A stretch of 64,000 nucleotides of DNA. It comes from Streptomyces sp. NBC_00425. Its GTDB lineage: Bacteria > Actinomycetota > Actinomycetes > Streptomycetales > Streptomycetaceae. The stretch's first letter is position 1. Each line of letters starts with the position of its first letter. The stretch is from positions 7,068,001 to 7,132,000 of the forward strand of contig NZ_CP107928.1 in the NCBI RefSeq assembly GCF_036030735.1, given 5' to 3'. Below the pieces are notes generated by a model. It saw only the letters and a list, made by a program, of their open reading frames with translations. It was not told where the DNA came from and did not search any database. Below, piece after piece: positions 22,168 through 29,413 of this stretch. The position numbers and the translations under genes were made by a program.

Positions 22168-22782
22168 TCAGCCCGGCGGCGGCCACGGGAGCCGGGTGAG
22201 CCGGCGTTCCTCCCGCCGTTGCGCCCTGCGTCGCAGGAACCGCCGGATCCGGGAGACGAGGAAGAACAGCACCGTCAGCCCGGCCACCAGCAGCGTCGCC
22301 GCGACGGCCGAGGCGGCCACCGGATGGAAGATCGCGAACGTCACGATCCCGGCGACGCCGAGGTCCTCGGCCAGGCTCACGATCACGTTGCTGAACGGCT
22401 CCGGCGAGGAGTTCACCGCCATCCTGGTGCCGGCCTTGACGGCGTGGCTGGCCAGCGCCGTGGAACCGCCGATCAGGCCGGCCGCCGCGTCGGAGAGCGA
22501 GCCGCTCTGCCCGGCGAGCACCGCGCCCACCCAGGCTCCCGCCGCCGGCCGGACGACGGTGTGCACCGCGTCCCACGCCGAGTCGACGTACGGGATCTTG
22601 TCGGCGACCGCCTCGCACAGGAACAGGACGCCCGCGGCGATGAGCACCTCGGGGCGCTGGAGCGTCCCGGGGACGTCGTCGCTCAGGCCGGTGGCGCCGA
22701 ACACGCCGAGCAGCAGCACCACCGCGTAGGCGTTGACGCCGCTGGCCCAGCCGCTGGTGAAGACGAGGGGGAGTACGGACAC
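22168..22782 (-). CDS. DUF4126 integral membrane protein
   Basis: A 204-residue protein with about four to five membrane helices and the DUF4126 features SGWASGVNAYAVVLLLGV, DKIPYVDSAWDAVHT and LASHAVKAGTRMAVNSSPEP. The C-terminus is a basic tail of Arg residues facing the cytosol. Function is unknown; family members are small channel- or transporter-like proteins by topology. GTG 22782 lies seven bases after TACGAT, so the mRNA is probably leaderless. It leads a two-gene unit with the CrtI-like oxidoreductase. Confidence 0.85.
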   Translation of the reverse strand: MSVLPLVFTSGWASGVNAYAVVLLLGVFGATGLSDDVPGTLQRPEVLIAAGVLFLCEAVADKIPYVDSAWDAVHTVVRPAAGAWVGAVLAGQSGSLSDAAAGLIGGSTALASHAVKAGTRMAVNSSPEPFSNVIVSLAEDLGVAGIVTFAIFHPVAASAVAATLLVAGLTVLFFLVSRIRRFLRRRAQRREERRLTRLPWPPPG

Positions 22783-22789
22783 GGAGGCG

Positions 22790-22795
22790 ATCGTA
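22790..22795 (-). promoter_or_regulatory. -10 element of the DUF4126 gene, leaderless
   Basis: TACGAT on the minus strand ends seven bases before the GTG start at 22782. Confidence 0.5.
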
Positions 22796-23015
22796 ACGAG
22801 TCGGCCGCACGGCGTCCTGGGGATGAGCGCGCGGGCCTGAGTACGCGTACCTAGGGGGTGAGTTGAGTATGCGCACGGATGGGCGTCGACCTGCGAGGAC
22901 GGGAGAGTGGAGACACGGAGAGAGGGGCGGCTCCGGCACCGGCGACACGGGGCGCCGGAACGGAGCGGCCCTCGATCCGCTCCTTCCGCCGGAGGGTTCG
23001 GCGGGAGCGAGGCAC

Positions 23016-23085
23016 GGGGGATCCCCAGGGGGACGACCGAACGGGGGCAACGGGGGACACGGGGGAGAAGAAGGGGGAACGGGGG
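23016..23085 (+). repeat. Seven GGGGG tracts, likely G-quadruplex cluster
   Basis: Runs of five G start at 23016, 23028, 23043, 23052, 23061, 23073 and 23081, with loops of 4-10 bases. Any four neighbouring tracts meet usual quadruplex rules. It lies in the gap between TetR and DUF4126 genes, on the strand opposite to both transcripts. Confidence 0.7.
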
Positions 23086-23225
23086 AGCACGAGGAAGCGC
23101 CGGTCAGCGGCGGCCCACGGGGGACGTGGCCGCTGCGGACCGGCGCTTTCGTGTGCCCGCGCGTCGACGGCGCCGCTGCACGCGCGTGGGGAGGTCGCTC
23201 GCCTCGGCACGCGCGTGCCGTTCGG

Positions 23226-23852
23226 CTAGCGGCACCCGCTGACCCGTCCCTGCAACAGCCGGGAGAGCGCGGAATGGACGTCGTCCAGTGACCGTTCCGG
23301 CTGGAAGGCCTGCCAGTCGAGGGCGGCCACCAGGACCATGCCGACCAGCGCGGACGCCGTCAGCTGTACGTCGATCTCGTCGCTGAACTCGCCGCCCGCC
23401 ACGCCCTCGCGCAGCACTTCCTCGACGACGGCCACCGCCTGCTGCCGGACCACCATGAGCGTGGACTGCCAGGCCCGGTTGGTGCGCCACAGCTCGGCCA
23501 CGTACAGCTGGGTGAAGGACGGGTAGCGGTCGATGAAGACGAGGCCCGCGCGGATCATCGCGTCGAGCGCGTCGACCTTGCCGCCGCCCTCCCGGGCCGT
23601 GCGCTCGGCGGCCTCGCGCAGCGAGGCCGTGAGCAGGCCCACGCCGTGCCGCAGCAACTCCTCGAACAGGACCGACTTGCTCGCGAAGTTGTAGTAGACC
23701 GTGCCCTTGGCGACGCCGGCCCGTTCGGCGATCTCGTCGACGGTGGTCGCGGAGAAGCCCTGCTCGGCGATCAGGGTGACGGCCGCCTCGTAGAGCTTCT
23801 GCCGGGTGGCCTCGCGGCGGGTGCGGCCGCCCGGGGCGGTGCTGCTTTCCAT
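23226..23852 (-). CDS. TetR-family repressor
   Basis: A 208-residue regulator: N-terminal HTH at about 17-62 (ATRQKLYEAA, TTVDEIAERAGVAKGTVYYNFASK) and a variable helical ligand-binding domain with an acidic-loop GEFSDEIDVQL. ATG 23852. It follows the YhgE/Pip gene by 44 bases on the same strand and is probably the third gene of that operon. A perfect ACTGAC-TG-GTCAGT palindrome before the operon at 26850-26863 is the likely binding site, giving feedback control. The ligand is unknown. Confidence 0.9.
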   Translation of the reverse strand: MESSTAPGGRTRREATRQKLYEAAVTLIAEQGFSATTVDEIAERAGVAKGTVYYNFASKSVLFEELLRHGVGLLTASLREAAERTAREGGGKVDALDAMIRAGLVFIDRYPSFTQLYVAELWRTNRAWQSTLMVVRQQAVAVVEEVLREGVAGGEFSDEIDVQLTASALVGMVLVAALDWQAFQPERSLDDVHSALSRLLQGRVSGCR

Positions 23853-23896
23853 GGTCCCGATTGTCACAGGAACTGGGCCGCCCGGACGACGGATCC

Positions 23897-25981
23897 TCAC
23901 AGGGTCAGCTCCGGGTGCAGCCGGGCCGGCGTCCACACCTGCCGGCGGCGCGCCGACAGGGCGGTCAGCGCCAGGGCTCCCGCGGTGAAGGCGACGAGCA
24001 CCACGCACGCGTGCCACACCGGTGCCAGGCCGCCGCCCGTGATGAGCCGGCGCAGTGCGTCGACCACGTGACTCATCGGCAGGTAGGGGTGGACCGCGTT
24101 GAAGAAGCCGGGGCTGGTCTGCACGGGATAGGTGCCGCCCGCGGACGTGAGCTGCAGCATGAGCAGGGCGAGGACGAGGATCCGGCCCGCCGCGCCGAAG
24201 CGCGCGTTGAGCCACTGCACGAGCGCCGCGAAGCACGCCGACACCAGGAACAGGAAGCCCACCGTGCCCGCCGCCCGCACCATCTGGAGACCGACCCACC
24301 AGTGCAGCACGGCCATCAGCGCCGTGGTCTGCAGCACGCCGATCGCCACCACCGGAAGCCAGCCCGCCAGCGCGATCCGCCACGCCGGGGCGCCGGCGGC
24401 CAGCGCACGCCGGTTCATCGGCGCGATCAGCATGTACGCCACCATCGCCCCCACCCACAGCGACAGCGGGATGAAGTACGGGGCGAATCCGGTGCCGTAG
24501 TTAGGCGCCTTGTGCAGGTCCTGGGAGGCGAGCCGCACGGGGTCGGCCATGACGGCGGTGCGCGCGTCGCGCTGCGGCTCGTCGTAGTCGGGGATCCGTC
24601 GGACGCCGTCGTGCAGGCCGTCGGCGAGCTTGCCGGACCCGTCGGAGAGCTTGAACATGCCGCCGTCGAGGTTCTCGGCGCCGGTCTCCAACTTGCCGAC
24701 GCCCGCGTCCAGGTTCACGGAGCCCGTCTTGGCGGTGCCGAGCCCGCCGTTCAGCTTCTTGACGCCCTTGGCCACCTTCGAGGCGCCCGTGTTCAGCGCG
24801 TTGACCTTGGTCACGGCGTCGGCGAGGTCCTCGGAGAGATGCGGGGCGTCGTCGGCGAGCGACTGCGCCTGCTTCCGCAGGGCGCCCAGGTTCGTGCGGA
24901 GCGTCTTCAGGTCGCCGTCCTGGTCCGCGACCAGCGTGTTGACGTCGTCGGCGACCGTCGCGACGTCGGCGGCCGAGTCCTTGGCCTTCGCCAGCTCGGC
25001 GCAGGCGGGGTCGGGCAGCACAGGTGTCTCGCAGCGTGACTTGTGGATGGCGGCGAGGGCGTCCGAGGCCGTGTGGGCGGCCTTGGCGGCGGGTGGCGCC
25101 GCCTTCACCAGGGCCGCCAGATCGCCGTCGATCAGCTCGGCGGAGTCGGCGACCAGCTGGGCGGTGTCGCCGATGGTCTTCTCGTTGTCCTGGAGGAAGG
25201 GCCCCACCGCGCCGGAGAATCCGTTGACCTTGTCGGCGAGCGCCTGGGTGCCGTCCGCGACCTTCTGCGAGCCGTCCTCCAGGGCGTCGGCGCGCTCGTC
25301 GAGCGTCGTCAGCCCCTTGGCCAGCTTGCCGCTGCCGTCCTTGGCGTCGCCGAGCCCGTCGGCGAGGGCCTTGGAGCCCTTCGCGGCCTTCCCGATGCCG
25401 CCCGTCAGGTCGTCTGCCCCGTCCGCGGCCTCCTGGGTCTTGCCGTGGATGTCGGAGAAGGAAACGAAGATCTTGTCGAGGAAGGACCGGGAGGTCTTCG
25501 TGGACGCGGCCGTGCGCACCTCGCTGAAGACGGTCCGGGAGATCTGCCCGACGATGTAGTTGTTCGCGTCGTTGGTGCGCACCTGTAGGGCGCTCGTCGC
25601 GGGGGAGTCGCCGGAACTGGAGGCGATCCGCCGGCTGAAGTCGGCGGGCATGGTCAGCGACAGGTAGTACCTGCCGTCCTCCACGCCCGCGCGTGCCTCC
25701 CGGGCGCTCACCTCGTGCCAGTCGAAGACCGCGCTGTCGCGCAGCTTCGCGGTGATGTCGTCCCCGGCGGTGATCCGCTTGCCGTCGGCGGTCGCGCCCG
25801 TGTCGTCGTTCACCAGCGCCACGGGGATGCGGTCGAGCCTGCCGTACGGGTCCCAGAAGGAGTACAGGTACAGCGCTCCGTACAGCAGCGGCAGCAGCAG
25901 CAGCGCGACCAGGGCCGCCCGCGGGAGCCTGCCCCGGCCGAACCGCCGTAGTTCAAGCGCGGCCAGTCTCGGCGTCCGCAT
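23897..25981 (-). CDS. YhgE/Pip-family membrane protein (ABC-2 permease-like)
   Basis: A 694-residue protein: a membrane helix near residue 25-45, a ~450-residue extracellular domain rich in Ala, Asp, Gly and Lys with repeated KLADGL/GSGKLADG heptad-like units forming coiled coils, and five to six C-terminal helices of ABC-2 permease type. Two Cys lie in the loop KSRCETPVLPDPACAEL and may form a disulfide. AAGGAGG sits six bases before ATG 25981, so I prefer this to the GTG at 25987. It overlaps the ABC ATPase gene by 29 bases. The family includes a lactococcal phage receptor and is linked to envelope export, but its cargo is unproven. Confidence 0.9.
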   Translation of the reverse strand: MRTPRLAALELRRFGRGRLPRAALVALLLLPLLYGALYLYSFWDPYGRLDRIPVALVNDDTGATADGKRITAGDDITAKLRDSAVFDWHEVSAREARAGVEDGRYYLSLTMPADFSRRIASSSGDSPATSALQVRTNDANNYIVGQISRTVFSEVRTAASTKTSRSFLDKIFVSFSDIHGKTQEAADGADDLTGGIGKAAKGSKALADGLGDAKDGSGKLAKGLTTLDERADALEDGSQKVADGTQALADKVNGFSGAVGPFLQDNEKTIGDTAQLVADSAELIDGDLAALVKAAPPAAKAAHTASDALAAIHKSRCETPVLPDPACAELAKAKDSAADVATVADDVNTLVADQDGDLKTLRTNLGALRKQAQSLADDAPHLSEDLADAVTKVNALNTGASKVAKGVKKLNGGLGTAKTGSVNLDAGVGKLETGAENLDGGMFKLSDGSGKLADGLHDGVRRIPDYDEPQRDARTAVMADPVRLASQDLHKAPNYGTGFAPYFIPLSLWVGAMVAYMLIAPMNRRALAAGAPAWRIALAGWLPVVAIGVLQTTALMAVLHWWVGLQMVRAAGTVGFLFLVSACFAALVQWLNARFGAAGRILVLALLMLQLTSAGGTYPVQTSPGFFNAVHPYLPMSHVVDALRRLITGGGLAPVWHACVVLVAFTAGALALTALSARRRQVWTPARLHPELTL

Positions 25982-26825
25982 GCGCACCCTCCTTCTCGTC
26001 GTCGGCCCGGGCGTCGGTGGCGCCCGGTCCGGTGTCCACGGCGTGGTCGCCGTCCTGCCCCGCCCCGGTGGGCACGGGTTCCGGTGCGTTTCGCGTGCGG
26101 ACGCCGTCCTGCGGGGCCGGTGCCACGGCGGCCGTGCCCGGGTCCGTGCGGACCCGGACGGCGTCCGCGGGAGCCTCGCCGCCGCACACGGCGAGGACCG
26201 TCGTCCCCGCCTCCGCGAGCGACCTGAGCAGCGTCCAGACCTCGGTCCGCTCGGCGTCCGTCAGCTTCAGGTCGATGTCGTCGACGCCGAGCAGCAGCGG
26301 ACGCCCGATGAGCGCCAGCGCCACGGAGAGCCGGAGGGCCTCGGTGCGCTCCAGATCGCGGACGGCGGTGCGCGCGCCCTTGGGCAGGGTCTCGCGGTCG
26401 AGCCCGGCGGCCGCGAGCGCGGTGTCGATCCGCGACGCCGTGCGCGCCTCCCGCTGCGCGCGCGGGCGCAGCAGATCCCTGACGGAGCCGTCGAACCGCC
26501 TTTGCAGCAGTGCCCGTTCGCGCAGGTGCTCGCCGACCGTCAGGGCCGGCTCGAGGTCCGTCACACCGGCGACGTGCGCGAGCGCGCTGACGCGCCGTAC
26601 GGCGGCCATCTGCCTCGGCAGCCGGGCCGCACCGACGGCCGCCGTTCCCTCCGTGGTCCTCATCCGCCCGGTGAGGGCGAGCAGCAGGCTCGTCCGGCCG
26701 GAGCCCGAGGGCCCCTCGATCGCGATCAGCGATGCCGGCTCCGCGTCGACGTCCACGCCTCGGAACGCCCATCCGCGGGGGCCTCGCAGCCCCAAGCCGT
26801 CGGCTGCGACACCGACTTCGTCCAC
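25953..26825 (-). CDS. Degenerate ABC-type ATPase paired with YhgE/Pip
   Basis: A 290-residue protein with an ABC fold but altered catalytic motifs. The Walker A loop reads GPSGSGRTS, with Arg for the invariant Lys. The usual LSGGQ signature is absent (DLERTEALR occupies the place). The Walker B end reads LLLGVDDIDL, with Asp in place of the catalytic Glu. The last ~70 residues are a disordered acidic tail. These changes suggest weak or no ATP hydrolysis. It overlaps the YhgE gene and is its likely partner. The start is GTG 26825 after GGGGGGA. It is first in an operon with a TetR-type palindrome upstream. Confidence 0.8.
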   Translation of the reverse strand: MDEVGVAADGLGLRGPRGWAFRGVDVDAEPASLIAIEGPSGSGRTSLLLALTGRMRTTEGTAAVGAARLPRQMAAVRRVSALAHVAGVTDLEPALTVGEHLRERALLQRRFDGSVRDLLRPRAQREARTASRIDTALAAAGLDRETLPKGARTAVRDLERTEALRLSVALALIGRPLLLGVDDIDLKLTDAERTEVWTLLRSLAEAGTTVLAVCGGEAPADAVRVRTDPGTAAVAPAPQDGVRTRNAPEPVPTGAGQDGDHAVDTGPGATDARADDEKEGAHADAETGRA

Positions 26826-26849
26826 TGGTTCCCCCCGGTGGGTTTTTGA

Positions 26850-26863
26850 ACTGACTGGTCAGT
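26850..26863. promoter_or_regulatory. TetR operator candidate ACTGAC-TG-GTCAGT
   Basis: Perfect 6-bp arms with a two-base spacer, 25 bases before the GTG of the ABC gene and near a TTGCAC -35 candidate. The TetR gene is the third gene of the same unit, so autoregulation is likely. Confidence 0.65.
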
Positions 26864-26995
26864 GCAAAACTAACCCGAACTTTCGATCGAGGCAAAGTCC
26901 CAGGTCAGAACGGATTGTCAGTGGCATACCGCACGATGGGCACATACGGCAGCCCGTATCGGACGCGCCGTCACACTGACGACAGGAGGTTCGTC

Positions 26996-27562
26996 ATGGC
27001 CAACCACCACGCAGCCGCCGCACACCGGCGCCGCGCCACCGGCCCTGCCCCCTCACTGACCGGCCCGGCGAGCGATGTGCACCCCGTGCTCCGCCGCACC
27101 ACAGCCCCGCCCGCCGCCCTCGACCTGCTCGCCCAGGCCCGCGCGGGCCTCGAGGAGGCGGCCGCCCTCGAGACCCCCAACGACCGCTATGCCACGGCCC
27201 ATCTCGCGGCCCTGCGCACCGCGGCGGCCGTGCTCGCCGCCCGCGGCCGCCCCGAACCCTCCTCCCGCCGCCGCGCCCGCATCCGCAGCGCCTGGGAGGT
27301 GCTTCCCGAGATAGCCCCCGAACTCACCGAGTGGAGCGCGCTGTTCGCCTCCGGCGCCCGGCGGCGCGCCCGGGCCGAGGCGGGCATCCAGGGCGCGGCC
27401 GGGCGTCGGGACGCCGACGACCTGATCCGCGACGTGGCGATGTTCCTCCGTCTCGTCGAGCGCATGCTGGTGCTCCAGCCGGTCCTGCCCCAGCCGCGCC
27501 ACGAGGAGGACGACCCCGGCGGCCCCGCCGCACACCGGCGCGACCTGCCGGATGCCGGCTGA
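26996..27562 (+). CDS. SAV_6107-type HEPN-domain protein
   Basis: A 188-residue protein. The helical core (about residues 40-165) resembles the SAV_6107 HEPN family conserved beside the dcw cluster in streptomycetes. RYATAH (64-69) fits the RX4-6H motif of HEPN RNases but sits in an early helix, so nuclease activity is not certain. The N- and C-terminal ends are Pro/Arg-rich. AGGAGG eight bases before ATG 26996 fixes the start; an upstream in-frame ATG is rejected. It has no adjacent nucleotidyltransferase or antitoxin. A methyltransferase gene follows 294 bases later. Confidence 0.75.
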   Translation: MANHHAAAAHRRRATGPAPSLTGPASDVHPVLRRTTAPPAALDLLAQARAGLEEAAALETPNDRYATAHLAALRTAAAVLAARGRPEPSSRRRARIRSAWEVLPEIAPELTEWSALFASGARRRARAEAGIQGAAGRRDADDLIRDVAMFLRLVERMLVLQPVLPQPRHEEDDPGGPAAHRRDLPDAG

Positions 27563-27732
27563 CATGCCCGCCCGACACCGCGCACCCCCGTCGGCGCCGG
27601 GCACCGCCGACACCTGGTCGCGCACCGCCCCGGGAGCGGTCTGCGGGCCGGCCGGGGAGGTTACGGCCGGCGCCGCCTGTCCTGGTCGGTCCGGCGGGGG
27701 ACCGACGGCACCGGTCGGGGCGGCGGAGGCAA

Positions 27733-27738
27733 TAGGGT
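27733..27738 (+). promoter_or_regulatory. Candidate -10 (TAGGGT) before the methyltransferase gene
   Basis: TAGGGT lies about 120 bases before the GTG start in the 294-base gap after the HEPN gene. The rest of the gap is GC-rich with small hairpins and shows no gene. Confidence 0.35.
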
Positions 27739-27856
27739 GGAAGGCGCCTGAAGCCTCCTCTCCACCTGCCCGCGCACCGGCGCGGGCCGGGCCCGGGGAG
27801 GCAGCCCGTTCGCTCCGCCGCGCAAGAGGCGGTGCCGCGCCGAGGAGTCAACTGCC

Positions 27857-28648
27857 GTGTCGGATCCGATGCGCCCGCCCGCCTCCCACCCCCGCTCCCG
27901 CGCCTCTCTGCGCACCGCCGTGGTCTGGGACGTCCTCCAGGACGCCCTGGAGCGCCGGGTCAAGGCGACCGGTCGTGAGTCGCTGGACGTCCTCGACACC
28001 GGGGGCGGCAGCGGCAACTTCGCGGTGCCCGTAGCCCTCCTCGGGCACCGGGTCACCGTCGTCGACCCCAGCCCCAACGCGCTGTTCGCCCTGGAGCGAC
28101 GCACCGCCGAGGCGGGCGTCGCCGACCGCGTGAAGGGCGTCCAGGGCGACGCCCACGGGCTGTTCGACGTGGTCGAGCGCGGCGGTTACGACGCCGTCCT
28201 GTGCCACGGCGTCCTGGAGTACGTCGACGACCCGGCCGAGGGCGTCCGCAACGCGGTGGCCGCGCTGCGCTCCGACGGCCTCGTCAGCCTCCTGGCGGCC
28301 GGCCTCGGCGGAGCCGTGCTCGCACGCGCCCTCGCCGGCCACTTCACCGAGGCCCACCGGGCGCTCACCGGCGCGGACGGCCGCTGGGGCGAGGGCGACC
28401 CCGTGCCGCGCCGCTTCACCGCCGAGCAGCTCACCGCCCTGGTGGAGGGCGCGGGCCTCCAGGTCGGCGCGGTGCACGGCGTCCGGGTCTTCGCCGACCT
28501 CGTGCCCGGCGTCCTCGTGGACACCGAGCCCGGCGCCCTCGAGGCGCTGCTCAAGCTCGAGGAGGCCGCCGCCGAGCTCCCCGCGTTCCACTCCGTGGCC
28601 ACCCAGCTTCATGTGCTCGGTGAGACACGGGGGACCGACGGGAGCTGA
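27857..28648 (+). CDS. SAM-dependent class I methyltransferase
   Basis: A 263-residue cytosolic methyltransferase. The SAM-binding LDTGGGSGNFAVPVA (motif I), VTVVDPSPNAL (motif II), VQGDAHGL (motif III) and DAVLCHGVLEYVDDP (motif IV region) are in the normal order. The overall pattern is like ubiquinone/SmtA-type small-molecule or tRNA methyltransferases. No substrate can be named. GTG 27857 lies after GAGGAG. It is conserved near the dcw cluster in streptomycetes together with the HEPN gene upstream. Confidence 0.86.
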   Translation: MSDPMRPPASHPRSRASLRTAVVWDVLQDALERRVKATGRESLDVLDTGGGSGNFAVPVALLGHRVTVVDPSPNALFALERRTAEAGVADRVKGVQGDAHGLFDVVERGGYDAVLCHGVLEYVDDPAEGVRNAVAALRSDGLVSLLAAGLGGAVLARALAGHFTEAHRALTGADGRWGEGDPVPRRFTAEQLTALVEGAGLQVGAVHGVRVFADLVPGVLVDTEPGALEALLKLEEAAAELPAFHSVATQLHVLGETRGTDGS

Positions 28649-28869
28649 GCGCCTCCCGGGTCGTACCGCTGATCAGGCGCTTGACTGTGCATGTAGTACG
28701 CCACAGGCCCCCCGTTCCGGCCCGGTGCGCCGTATGATCGAGGGAGACCGCCCGGCATGACGGGTCGGCTGCCGGGGAATGGACACCTCAGCGAGCCGGG
28801 ACGCCCATGGCGGGCTCCGGTTGGCCAATTGGCGTAGAGGGGCGGGTTTCACGGGGGCGATTCCCTGCC

Positions 28870-28875
28870 TATCCT
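28870..28875 (+). promoter_or_regulatory. Candidate promoter of the DUF3040 gene
   Basis: TATCCT with TTTCAC at 28847-28852 and a 17-bp spacer lies about 50 bases before the GTG. Another -10-like TATGAT is at 28733-28738 in the same 275-base gap. Confidence 0.4.
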
Positions 28876-28924
28876 GAAGGGACCCCCAGGGTCGCCCCGG
28901 CGACTGCACGATGAGGAGGACTCC

Positions 28925-29329
28925 GTGCCGCTCTCGGAGCACGAGCAGCGCATGCTCGAGCAGATGGAGCGAGCGCTGTACGCCGAAGATCCCAAGTTCG
29001 CGTCGGCGCTCGAGGGAAGCGGGCTGCGTACGTACACCCGGCGGCGGGTCTACCAGGCGGTCGCTGGCTTCCTCGTGGGTATCGCGCTCCTCATGGCCGG
29101 AATGGTCGCCAAGCAGGTCTGGCTGAGCGTGGTGGGCTTCCTCGTCATGCTGGGATGCGCGGTGCTCGCCGTGACCGGCTGGCGCAAGGCCCCCAAGCCC
29201 GGCGAGCAGGCTGCGGCGGGAGCCCCGGGCGCCCCGCGCACCCGCGGTCAGGGTCGGCAGAAGCGCTCCATGATGGACCGTATCGAGCAGCGCTGGCAGC
29301 GCCGGCGCGACGAGCAGGGCGGCCACTGA
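28925..29329 (+). CDS. DUF3040 membrane protein
   Basis: A 134-residue actinobacterial protein. It starts with the DUF3040 signature PLSEHEQRMLEQMERALYAEDPKF, then two membrane helices (about 43-82), and ends with a basic tail RSMMDRIEQRWQRRRDEQ. The start is GTG 28925 after GAGGAGGA. The role is unknown; its constant location beside dcw genes hints at an envelope role, which is inference. A bidirectional terminator separates it from the convergent transglutaminase gene. Confidence 0.88.
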   Translation: MPLSEHEQRMLEQMERALYAEDPKFASALEGSGLRTYTRRRVYQAVAGFLVGIALLMAGMVAKQVWLSVVGFLVMLGCAVLAVTGWRKAPKPGEQAAAGAPGAPRTRGQGRQKRSMMDRIEQRWQRRRDEQGGH

Positions 29330-29352
29330 CTCCGCCCACCGACGAACGACAT

Positions 29353-29390
29353 CGAGGGGGCGACCACCCGGCAGGGTGGTCGCCCCCTCG
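29353..29390. terminator. Bidirectional terminator between DUF3040 and transglutaminase genes
   Basis: A perfect 17-bp inverted repeat (CGAGGGGGCGACCACCC and its complement) with a four-base GGCA loop, between convergent genes. It can act on both strands. Confidence 0.85.
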
Positions 29391-29413
29391 CTCTGTCTCC
29401 CGCCCGCTCTTCC

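Larger units (their letters stand above)
22783..23225. other. 443-bp gap with no gene; G-tract cluster and a palindrome
   Basis: The gap separates the start of the DUF4126 gene from the end of the TetR gene, both on the minus strand. It holds the leaderless -10 of DUF4126 at 22790-22795, the perfect palindrome GTACGCGTAC at 22841-22850, and seven runs of five G at 23016-23085. Open frames across it are Gly/Arg-rich and run into the TetR gene, and I judge them non-coding. Confidence 0.6.

Noticed and set aside
22863..23291. Possible small gene beginning MRTDGRRP in the TetR-DUF4126 gap
   Set aside because: It is Gly/Arg-rich, crosses the G-tract cluster and overlaps the TetR gene; no ribosome site or domain was seen.
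28846..28853. parS site (GTTTCACG half)
   Set aside because: Only one half of the GTTTCACGTGAAAC palindrome is present.
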